A stretch of 6,958 bases of DNA from CAZAAW01 sp964483325. Lineage in GTDB: Bacteria; Pseudomonadota; Alphaproteobacteria; Rhizobiales; Kaistiaceae. The first letter of the stretch is position 1, and every line of letters starts with the position of its first letter. The translations under genes and the position numbers were made by a program. Under the pieces are notes generated by a model that saw only the letters and a list, made by a program, of their open reading frames with translations, was not told the DNA's origin and ran no database searches. Of the stretch, positions 1 to 4,230 are shown piece by piece. The stretch lies in contig CAZAAW010000053.1 of NCBI GenBank assembly GCA_964483325.1, forward strand, positions 1-6,958, in the 5' to 3' direction.

Positions 1-980
1 GTCGGGTTGACCTTGCCCGGCATGATCGAGCTGCCCGGCTCGTTCTCCGGCAGCGCCAGCTCGCCGAGGCCGGAGCGCGGGCCGCTGCCGAGGAAGCGGA
101 TGTCGTTGGCGATCTTGAACAGCGACGCCACGACCGTGTTGATGGCGCCGTGGGTGAAGACCATCGCGTCATGGGCGGCGAGGGCCTCGAACTTGTTCGG
201 CGCCGAGGTGAAGGGCAGGCCGGTGATGGCGGCAATGCGCTCGGCGACGCCCTCGGCAAAGCCGATCGGCGCGTTGAGGCCGGTGCCGACGGCGGTGCCG
301 CCCTGCGCCAGCTCCATCAGGCGCGGCAGGGTCTGTTCGAGGCGCTCGATGCCGTTGGCGACCTGCTGAGCGTAGCCGGAGAACTCCTGGCCGAGGGTGA
401 GCGGCGTCGCGTCCTGCGTGTGCGTGCGGCCGATCTTGACGATGTCCTGCCAGGCGTCGGACTTCGCCTGCAGGGCGGCATGCAGCTTGCGCAGTGCCGG
501 AACCAGGCGATGCACCACCTCCTCGGCAGCGGCGATGTGCATCGCCGTCGGATAGGTGTCGTTGGACGACTGGCTCATATTGACGTGATCGTTCGGGTGC
601 ACGGGCTTCTTCGAGCCCTTGACCCCGCCCAGCATCTCGATGGCGCGGTTCGAGATGACCTCGTTGGCGTTCATGTTGGACTGGGTGCCCGACCCGGTCT
701 GCCACACGACCAGCGGAAAGTTGTCGTTGAGCTGGCCGTCGATGACTTCCTGCGCGGCGGCGACGATGACGCGCGCCAGCTCCGGGTCGAGGCGGCCGAG
801 GGCGAGATTGGTTTCCGCGGCGGCGCGCTTGATGATGCCGAGGGCGCGGACGATCGGCAGCGGCTGCCGTTCCCAGCCGATGCGGAAATTTGTCAGCGAG
901 CGCTGGGTCTGGGCTCCCCAGAGCTGCTCGGCCGGCACCTCGATGGGTCCGAATGTGTCGGTTTCGGTACGTGTCGTCAT
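1..980 (-). CDS. fumC: Class II fumarate hydratase (fumarase C), partial: C-terminal end lies beyond the left edge
   Basis: Fumarase C interconverts fumarate and L-malate in the cytoplasmic TCA cycle as an iron-independent homotetramer. Reading the minus strand from the ATG at 980-978 gives 326 uninterrupted codons to the window edge, against roughly 465 for the family, so about 30% is missing. Visible landmarks are TGSGTQSNMN at residues 95-104, the GRTH motif at 184-187 with the catalytic-region histidine, and the family signature GSSIMPGKVNP at 316-326, where S318 falls at the position of the E. coli catalytic serine. The start is supported by alignment of the N-terminus (ETDTFGPIEVPAEQLWGAQT) with the family. 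No strong Shine-Dalgarno is seen; only a G-rich GGGGCG lies about 5 bases upstream. It follows sspB on the same strand after an 85-bp gap with no obvious terminator, so co-transcription is possible. Aspartase and argininosuccinate lyase share the fold, but the motif set fits FumC. Confidence 0.97.
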   Translation of the reverse strand, partial: MTTRTETDTFGPIEVPAEQLWGAQTQRSLTNFRIGWERQPLPIVRALGIIKRAAAETNLALGRLDPELARVIVAAAQEVIDGQLNDNFPLVVWQTGSGTQSNMNANEVISNRAIEMLGGVKGSKKPVHPNDHVNMSQSSNDTYPTAMHIAAAEEVVHRLVPALRKLHAALQAKSDAWQDIVKIGRTHTQDATPLTLGQEFSGYAQQVANGIERLEQTLPRLMELAQGGTAVGTGLNAPIGFAEGVAERIAAITGLPFTSAPNKFEALAAHDAMVFTHGAINTVVASLFKIANDIRFLGSGPRSGLGELALPENEPGSSIMPGKVNP

Positions 981-1065
981 GGCTGCGCCCCGCTGTGAAT
1001 CGCCAGCGTTGTAGCCGAAAGAACAGCGTCGTGAAGCTTGGTTTTCAGCCCGGCGGCGTCAGGCG

Positions 1066-1632
1066 CTAATTCTTCTTGCGGAAGGCGTCGAGACTGACCA
1101 CCTGGGCGTCGCCCGTCACCGGCGGCTTGGTCTGCGTCTCCTGGGCGGGCTGGCCCTCGGCGCGCGCGGCGGCAGGCATCGGCACGCTCTCCGATTCCTC
1201 CGGCGCCTCGACGGCAGGCTCGCCCGGCTCCGGCTCCCCCTCCGACAGGGCCTCCGATACCGGCTCGAAATGCAGCGTGAACTGGACCGACGGATCGACG
1301 AAGGCCTTCACCGCCGTGAAGGGAACGAGCAGGCGCTCCGGAATGCCGTTGAAGGACAGCCCGACCTCGAAGGCCTGGTCGTTGACCGACAGGTCCCAGT
1401 ACTGGTGCTGCAGGACGATCGTCATCGTCTCCGGATATTGCGCCAGGAGGCGGCTGGAGACGCGCACGCCCGGCGCCCTTGTCGAGAAGGTGACGTAGAA
1501 ATGATGCTCGCCGGGAAGGCCGGTCTTGGCGACTTCGGACAGCACCTTGCGGACGACGCCGCGCAGCGCGTCCTGGGCAAGGATATCGTAGCGGATGAGG
1601 TCTTCGGCCATCTCTCGAACCGGCTGCGCCAT
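1066..1632 (-). CDS. sspB: SspB, ClpXP adaptor protein (alphaproteobacterial type)
   Basis: SspB binds the ssrA tag on proteins released from stalled ribosomes and tethers them to ClpX for degradation. The ATG at 1632-1630 gives 188 residues (MAQPVREMAEDLIRYD). A longer in-frame start at 1704 adds 24 unlike residues and would run into the tmRNA, so it was not chosen. The folded core occupies about residues 10-125 and includes DALRGVV (21-27), LQHQYWDL (74-81) and FVDPSVQF (111-118), all typical of this family. A long acidic, proline- and alanine-rich linker (about 125-175) follows, then a short tail VVSLDAFRKK (178-187) that resembles the ClpX-docking peptide of Caulobacter SspB-alpha. No good Shine-Dalgarno precedes the ATG. 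The gene lies directly downstream of ssrA, the RNA that makes its substrate tag, and upstream of fumC. The family call is firm; the exact start is slightly less so. Confidence 0.94.
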   Translation of the reverse strand: MAQPVREMAEDLIRYDILAQDALRGVVRKVLSEVAKTGLPGEHHFYVTFSTRAPGVRVSSRLLAQYPETMTIVLQHQYWDLSVNDQAFEVGLSFNGIPERLLVPFTAVKAFVDPSVQFTLHFEPVSEALSEGEPEPGEPAVEAPEESESVPMPAAARAEGQPAQETQTKPPVTGDAQVVSLDAFRKKN

Positions 1633-1664
1633 GGGGTGGGAGACACCCGCGAACGGAAAGAAGT

Positions 1665-1690
1665 GGAGGCTTCTGTTGCCAGGTGCCTCC
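1665..1690 (-). terminator. Hairpin at the 3' side of ssrA: terminator or end structure of the coding piece
   Basis: On the minus strand GGAGGC (1690-1685), a 14-nt loop, and GCCTCC (1670-1665) form a 6-bp perfect stem, followed by the pyrimidine-rich ACTTCTTTCC. The T content is too interrupted for a confident intrinsic terminator. It could equally be the 3' boundary structure of the tmRNA coding piece, leaving sspB (start 1632) on a shared precursor transcript. Confidence 0.35.
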
Positions 1691-1748
1691 GAACCCCGCC
1701 TCACGGCTGCGACACCGCAAGGGCTTTGGATGAGATCAGATCACCGCA

Positions 1749-1787
1749 TTACGCGGCGAGCCGAACCTCGGCATAGTTGTCGTTGGC
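1749..1787 (-). other. tmRNA tag reading frame, ANDNYAEVRLAA-stop
   Basis: Within the coding piece of ssrA, the frame GCC (resume codon, 1787-1785) to TAA (1751-1749) encodes the 12-residue tag ANDNYAEVRLAA. With the alanine carried by tmRNA itself, the full tag would be AANDNYAEVRLAA. The start AAND matches the SspB-binding part of known tags, and the final LAA matches the ClpX-recognised C-terminus. The bases just before the resume codon, ATAGTT, resemble the conserved element that sets the resume point (ATAGTC in E. coli). The stop codon sits in the loop of a small hairpin, CCGC-GTAAT-GCGG. The tag agrees with the adaptor encoded next door. Confidence 0.93.
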
Positions 1788-1871
1788 AACTATAGGTTTG
1801 GTCCGATAACGGCGGTACCATGCCGGGCAAAAGCCCACCCTTTACACCCTCGTCGATCCTGTTTCGCCCCC

Positions 1872-1899
1872 GCCGGAAACCACTCTGGCGAGTGGGCTC
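1872..1899 (-). other. Intervening segment of permuted ssrA, probably excised
   Basis: These 28 nt separate the acceptor CCA end (1900) from the first base of the coding piece (1871). They contain a perfect 6-bp hairpin, CCACTC (1895-1890), loop GCCA, GAGTGG (1885-1880). In permuted tmRNAs known from alphaproteobacteria this loop is removed to give two separate RNAs. The boundaries are inferred from the acceptor-stem pairing and not from mapped ends. Confidence 0.8.
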
Positions 1900-1966
1900 T
1901 GGTGGAGGCGCCGGGTACCGCCCCCGGGTCCGAATGGCTTATTACGATGGCCGTTTATCGCCATAG

Positions 1967-1980
1967 CCGGCTTGCGCCGG
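1967..1980 (-). other. GNRA-capped hairpin at the 5' end of the tmRNA acceptor piece
   Basis: CCGGC (1980-1976), loop GCAA, GCCGG (1971-1967) is a perfect 5-bp stem with a GNRA tetraloop. An outer pairing TCGCC (1988-1984) with GGCGA further extends it across a small internal loop. It probably is the first structural element of the acceptor RNA, although part of the outer stem lies upstream of the inferred transcription start. Confidence 0.5.
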
Positions 1981-1987
1981 CACGGCG

Positions 1988-1993
1988 AATATA
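1988..1993 (-). promoter_or_regulatory. Probable -10 element of the ssrA promoter
   Basis: On the minus strand TATATT (1993-1988) lies 7 bp before the expected 5' end of the acceptor RNA (about 1981). That gives the roughly 82-nt acceptor piece seen in Caulobacter. No convincing -35 hexamer is found at 16-18 bp; the bases there lie at the edge of a C/T-rich direct repeat (2012-2038). Confidence 0.45.
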
Positions 1994-2011
1994 GGCACTC
2001 GACTGCGTCAT

Positions 2012-2038
2012 GGGAAGAACTGGGGGAAGAACTGGGGG
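2012..2038. repeat. 12-bp perfect tandem repeat upstream of ssrA
   Basis: GGGAAGAACTGG occurs at 2012-2023 and again at 2024-2035, followed by the first three bases of a third copy (2036-2038). It lies in the gap between the divergent ssrA and monooxygenase genes, just upstream of the putative ssrA -10 element, where a -35 region or an activator site would be expected. Confidence 0.85.
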
Positions 2039-2161
2039 CGTGCAAACCGGGGCCGGAGAAGGGAACGCCGCTGTCACCCGGTAACCTGCCTGTGCCTGCT
2101 TGTGCGGACCCTGTCTGCCGCCCAGCTTTACGGCCTGTTGCAAACCCGGACGAGACCTTCC

Positions 2162-3217
2162 ATGGACCTTGGGATCTACACCTTCGCCGAGACGACGCCC
2201 GATCCGGCCACCGGCCGGGTGATGGCGCCGGGAGAGCGGCTGCGCGATCTCCTCGAGGAGATCGAGCTCGCCGACCAGCTCGGCCTCGACGTCTTCGGGC
2301 TCGGTGAGCACCATCGGCCGGACTTCGCGGTTTCCGCGCCGGCGGTGGTCCTGGGCGCCGCCGCGGCGCGGACGAAATCGATCCGCCTCACCAGCGCCGT
2401 CACAGTGCTGAGCTCCGACGACCCGGTGCGCGTCTTCCAGCAATTCGCGACGCTCGACCTCATCAGCGGCGGCCGCGCCGAGATCATGGCCGGCCGCGGC
2501 TCCTTCATCGAGTCGTTCCCGCTCTTCGGCTACGACCTCGACGATTATGATGCGCTGTTCAGCGAGAAGCTCGACCTGCTGCTGAAGATCCGCGATGCGG
2601 AGCGCGTCACCTGGTCGGGCCGGCATCGGGCGCCGCTGCAGGGGCAGGGCGTCTATCCGCGGCCGGAGCGGCAGCTGCCGGTCTGGATCGCCGTCGGCGG
2701 CACGCCGCAATCGGTGCTGCGGGCGGCATCGCTCGGCCTGCCGCTGGCGCTTGCCATCATCGGCGGCGAGCCGGCGCGCTTCGCACCGCTGGTCGATCTC
2801 TATCGCCAGGCGGCACTGGGCGCCGGCCACGATCTGGCGGCGCTGCCCGTCGGCATCAATTCGCATGGCTATATCGCCGATACCTCGCAGCAGGCGGCGG
2901 ACGAGGCCTTTCCGCCGCTCGCCGCGGCGATGACCAGGATCGGCCGCGAGCGCGGCTGGCCGCCGCTGACGCGGGCGCAGTTCGAGGCGTCACGGACGCT
3001 GCGCGGCGCCAATTTCGTCGGCAGCCCGGAGCAGGTGGTGGAGAAGATCCTCTACCAGCACGAGCTGTTCCGGCATCAGCGCTTCCTGATCCAGTTCAGC
3101 GTCGGAACGATGCCGCACGCCCAGATCATGCATTCCATCGAGCTGTTCGGGACGAAGGTGGCGCCGGCGGTAAGGAAGGCTCTCGCCGCGTCGTCTCTGG
3201 CGACAGCGGCCGGCTAA
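2162..3217 (+). CDS. LLM-class flavin-dependent oxidoreductase (luciferase-like monooxygenase)
   Basis: This is a cytoplasmic TIM-barrel enzyme of the bacterial luciferase superfamily, expected to use reduced FMN and oxygen on an unknown substrate. From the ATG at 2162 it is 351 residues. An in-frame GTG at 2102 would add 20 unlike residues, whereas MDLGIYTFAE matches the usual beta-strand 1 start of the family. Seen in order: GLDVFGLGEHHRPD (41-54), the strand and loop around TSAVTVLSSDDPVR (77-90), ISGGRAEIMAGRGSF (101-115), FGYDLDDYDALFSEKL (122-137), LPVWIAVGGTPQSV (172-185) and SPEQVVEKI (288-296). The pattern fits the LLM subfamily whose structure was solved from Agrobacterium (PDB 2I7G, from memory). 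No strong Shine-Dalgarno is visible; GACGAGA lies about 7-13 bases upstream. It is divergent from ssrA, and its stop is 7 bp from the convergent tetR stop. The substrate cannot be told from sequence. Confidence 0.93.
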   Translation: MDLGIYTFAETTPDPATGRVMAPGERLRDLLEEIELADQLGLDVFGLGEHHRPDFAVSAPAVVLGAAAARTKSIRLTSAVTVLSSDDPVRVFQQFATLDLISGGRAEIMAGRGSFIESFPLFGYDLDDYDALFSEKLDLLLKIRDAERVTWSGRHRAPLQGQGVYPRPERQLPVWIAVGGTPQSVLRAASLGLPLALAIIGGEPARFAPLVDLYRQAALGAGHDLAALPVGINSHGYIADTSQQAADEAFPPLAAAMTRIGRERGWPPLTRAQFEASRTLRGANFVGSPEQVVEKILYQHELFRHQRFLIQFSVGTMPHAQIMHSIELFGTKVAPAVRKALAASSLATAAG

Positions 3218-3240
3218 GTCGTCGTCAGGAGACGGCCGGC
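3209..3240. terminator. Possible bidirectional stem-loop between the convergent monooxygenase and tetR genes
   Basis: GCCGGC at 3209-3214 and GCCGGC at 3235-3240 are complementary and enclose a 20-nt loop containing both stop codons. There is no T-run on either side, so intrinsic termination is doubtful. It is the only candidate in the 7-bp junction. Confidence 0.25.
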
Positions 3241-3971
3241 AGGCGTTCCGGCGTGGCCGTCGCGGTCGCATAGGCGCGCAGGAAGGTGCGCACGCCGGTG
3301 CGGGCGCCTTCCTCGACGGCTTCCTTCGTCGGCTGCACGCCCCACTGGCTGCTGGCGAAGACATCGAGCGTCACCAGCGCCACGAATTGCCGGGCCGCGA
3401 GATCGGGGTCGTCGATCTCCAGCAGGCCGCCATGCGCCAGGCGCGCCAGCCGCGCCGCGATGGCGGCGCTGATTCGCCCGGGGCCACGCTCGCGCCAGGC
3501 GCGGAAGAGCTCCGGATAGCGCTGGCCTTCGACCTCGACCAGGCGCCGCAGCGCCGTCGACTGGCGATTGCACAGGCAGTCGCCCGCCAGGCGGCGGGCG
3601 AAGGCCGTCAGCTCGGCCTCCAGATCCTGCGGATTGTCCGGGAATGTCGCCAGGGTCGCGAAGAGCCCGGCATTCGCCTTGGCTGTCGTATCTTCGACAA
3701 CTGCGGCGAATAGGCTCTCCTTGTCACCGATGTGATTGTAGACGGTCTGCCGGGAAACGCCGGCCTCCGAGGCGATCACGTCGATGCTCGCGCCGGCAAA
3801 ACCCTCGCGGGAGAAGACCTTCGCGGCAGCGTCCAGAATCGTGGCGCGCTTCGCGAGGGAACCCTTGGCGAGGGAACCCTTCACGAGGGAGCCCTTGGCG
3901 AGGGAGCCTTTCGGCGAGGCCAGCACGGAGGCGAATTCCGTCAACTCTGACAATTCCGTCAACTCTGACAT
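3225..3971 (-). CDS. TetR/AcrR-family transcriptional repressor with repeat-built N-terminal extension
   Basis: This is a DNA-binding homodimer that typically releases its operator on binding a small ligand. From the ATG at 3971-3969 it has 248 residues. The helix-turn-helix domain spans about 41-88 (KRATILDAAAKVF, then GASIDVIASEAGVSRQTVYNHIGDKESLF). The C-terminal half (about 95-248) is the helical ligand and dimer domain, closest in feel to AcrR/AefR-like regulators. Residues 1-41 are unusual: SELTEL occurs twice, then GSL(A/V)K four times, encoded by DNA tandem repeats. Such an extension is absent from ordinary TetR proteins of about 200 residues. A GTG at 3884-3882 (V30), preceded at 7 nt by AAGGG, is an alternative start giving 219 residues. 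A TTG at 4016 lies inside the operator and was discarded. The gene diverges from an MFS exporter, and a 22-bp palindrome overlaps its promoter, suggesting autoregulation and control of the exporter. Confidence 0.93.
   Translation of the reverse strand: MSELTELSELTEFASVLASPKGSLAKGSLVKGSLAKGSLAKRATILDAAAKVFSREGFAGASIDVIASEAGVSRQTVYNHIGDKESLFAAVVEDTTAKANAGLFATLATFPDNPQDLEAELTAFARRLAGDCLCNRQSTALRRLVEVEGQRYPELFRAWRERGPGRISAAIAARLARLAHGGLLEIDDPDLAARQFVALVTLDVFASSQWGVQPTKEAVEEGARTGVRTFLRAYATATATPERLPAVS
3855..3914. repeat. 15-bp tandem repeat, four copies, inside tetR
   Basis: Copies start at 3855, 3870, 3885 and 3900, with plus-strand consensus GAGGGARCCCTTSRC. Copies 1 and 2 differ only in the last three bases, copy 3 has one further change, and copy 4 is the most diverged. 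Because 15 is a multiple of three, the array encodes GSL(A/V)K four times on the minus strand and can change copy number without a frameshift. Each unit contains AGGG-(2)-CCCT and could form a small hairpin. Confidence 0.93.
3934..3969. repeat. 18-bp perfect tandem repeat, two copies, at the 5' end of tetR
   Basis: AATTCCGTCAACTCTGAC is present at 3934-3951 and exactly repeated at 3952-3969, ending at the putative ATG. On the minus strand it encodes two near-identical six-residue units, SELTEL and SELTEF. It is unrelated in sequence to the 15-bp array 20 bp away. Confidence 0.93.
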
Positions 3972-3977
3972 GGACGC

Positions 3978-4006
3978 ACAATAATTGGCCTTGACGTTTT
4001 GGACAA
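3978..4006 (-). promoter_or_regulatory. Probable tetR promoter
   Basis: On the minus strand, -35 TTGTCC (4006-4001), a 17-bp spacer and -10 TATTGT (3983-3978) make a good sigma-70-type promoter. The expected transcription start, about 7 bp further on, falls at or very near the ATG at 3971. The transcript would then be leaderless from that codon, or would use the internal GTG at 3884. The -35 element lies inside the palindrome at 3997-4018. Confidence 0.55.
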
Positions 4007-4018
4007 CGGCGTCCAAAA
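3997..4018. promoter_or_regulatory. Palindromic operator, probable TetR binding site
   Basis: TTTTGGAC (3997-4004), six bases AACGGC, and GTCCAAAA (4011-4018) form a perfect 8-bp inverted repeat of 22 bp total, the usual size for a TetR-family dimer site. It overlaps the -35 of the tetR promoter and lies in the tetR/MFS divergent intergenic region. Two further ATGGACGC motifs flank it at 3970-3977 and 4021-4028. GCGTCC (4009-4014) and GGACGC (4023-4028) also form a second, partly overlapping inverted repeat. Confidence 0.65.
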
Positions 4019-4150
4019 AAATGGACGCTCGATTTCCCGGCTGCCCACCACCCGTGATGGCTGATCCTCATATGGGGTCCGGCCGGGCGAACCGTTAGCC
4101 CCGCCTTCCGGCTGCGTCGCCTCCCCGGCGCTCCGCTGCATGGCCGTCAT

Positions 4151-4174
4151 CCTCACCGGCCTCCCCCGGTGGGG
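4151..4174. other. Stable hairpin in the MFS gene leader
   Basis: CCTCACCGG (4151-4159), loop CCTCCC, CCGGTGGGG (4166-4174) pairs over 9 bp with one T-G wobble. It lies about 60 bp ahead of the exporter start in the roughly 200-bp stretch 4029-4230, which holds no gene I can support. It could be a leader structure or a dispersed intergenic repeat. No T-run follows, so a terminator is less likely. Confidence 0.4.
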
Positions 4175-4192
4175 ATGGCGGCCCCCATGCCA

Positions 4193-4218
4193 ACTCGTTT
4201 TGGCCCGACTCGTTTTGG
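4193..4218. repeat. Direct repeat ACTCGTTTTGG at the exporter ribosome-binding region
   Basis: ACTCGTTTTGG occurs at 4193-4203 and 4208-4218 with a 15-bp period, and a 5-base remnant ACTCG lies at 4224-4228. The second copy runs into GGAAAG (4217-4222), the likely Shine-Dalgarno, 8 nt before the ATG at 4231. Confidence 0.8.
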
Positions 4219-4230
4219 AAAGCACTCGCA

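Larger units (their letters stand above)
1665..1982 (-). ncRNA. ssrA: Transfer-messenger RNA, circularly permuted two-piece form
   Basis: tmRNA rescues ribosomes stalled on mRNAs lacking a stop codon and adds a degradation tag. On the minus strand the acceptor piece comes first (about 1981-1900) and ends in CGCCTCC followed by ACCA (1910-1900). Next is a 28-nt segment (1899-1872) that is presumably excised, and then the coding piece starting at 1871 with GGGGGCG. GGGGGCG and CGCCTCC pair over 7 bp with a G-U at the third pair, the alanine identity element. GGATCGAC (about 1859-1852) matches the D-loop region of other tmRNAs. A T-arm stem CCGGG/CCCGG directly precedes the acceptor strand, with the unusual loop GGCGGTA. 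The tag frame lies at 1787-1749. An 82-nt acceptor piece fits the size known from Caulobacter. The 5' end rests on a -10-like TATATT at 1993-1988. The 3' end is uncertain and is placed at the base of a hairpin (1690-1665). Pseudoknots and the P2 helix were not resolved. Confidence 0.93.

Noticed and set aside
150..998. Open 282-codon plus-strand frame opposite fumC
   Set aside because: It is antisense to a fully conserved fumC frame, its composition is Arg/Gly/Ala-rich as expected for GC-rich shadow frames, and it has no recognisable domain.
977..1720. 247-codon minus-strand frame overlapping sspB and ssrA
   Set aside because: It is a different frame from the conserved SspB protein, rich in Arg/Pro/Gly, and it runs through the tmRNA coding piece.
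1801..1960. Short protein-coding gene or riboswitch in the gap between sspB and the monooxygenase
   Set aside because: The stretch is explained by the tmRNA acceptor and coding pieces, whose stem pairing and tag frame account for its conserved-looking blocks.
2102..2161. GTG start at 2102 for the monooxygenase
   Set aside because: The extra 20 residues do not resemble the family, while the ATG at 2162 begins exactly at the conserved first beta strand.
1955..2866. 303-codon minus-strand frame opposite the monooxygenase
   Set aside because: It is antisense to a well-conserved enzyme, and its low-complexity Arg/Glu/Ala composition is typical of the complementary frame of GC-rich genes.
1665..3217. 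Genomic island integrated at ssrA
   Set aside because: tmRNA genes are common integration sites, but there is no integrase, no duplicated ssrA end and no composition shift in the neighbouring genes that I can see.
3855..3969. CRISPR-like array
   Set aside because: The repeats are contiguous 15- and 18-bp units with no spacers, lie in frame inside a coding region, and there are no cas genes.
3972..4016. TTG start at 4016 for tetR
   Set aside because: It falls inside the palindrome and upstream of the predicted transcription start, so it would not be transcribed from the visible promoter.
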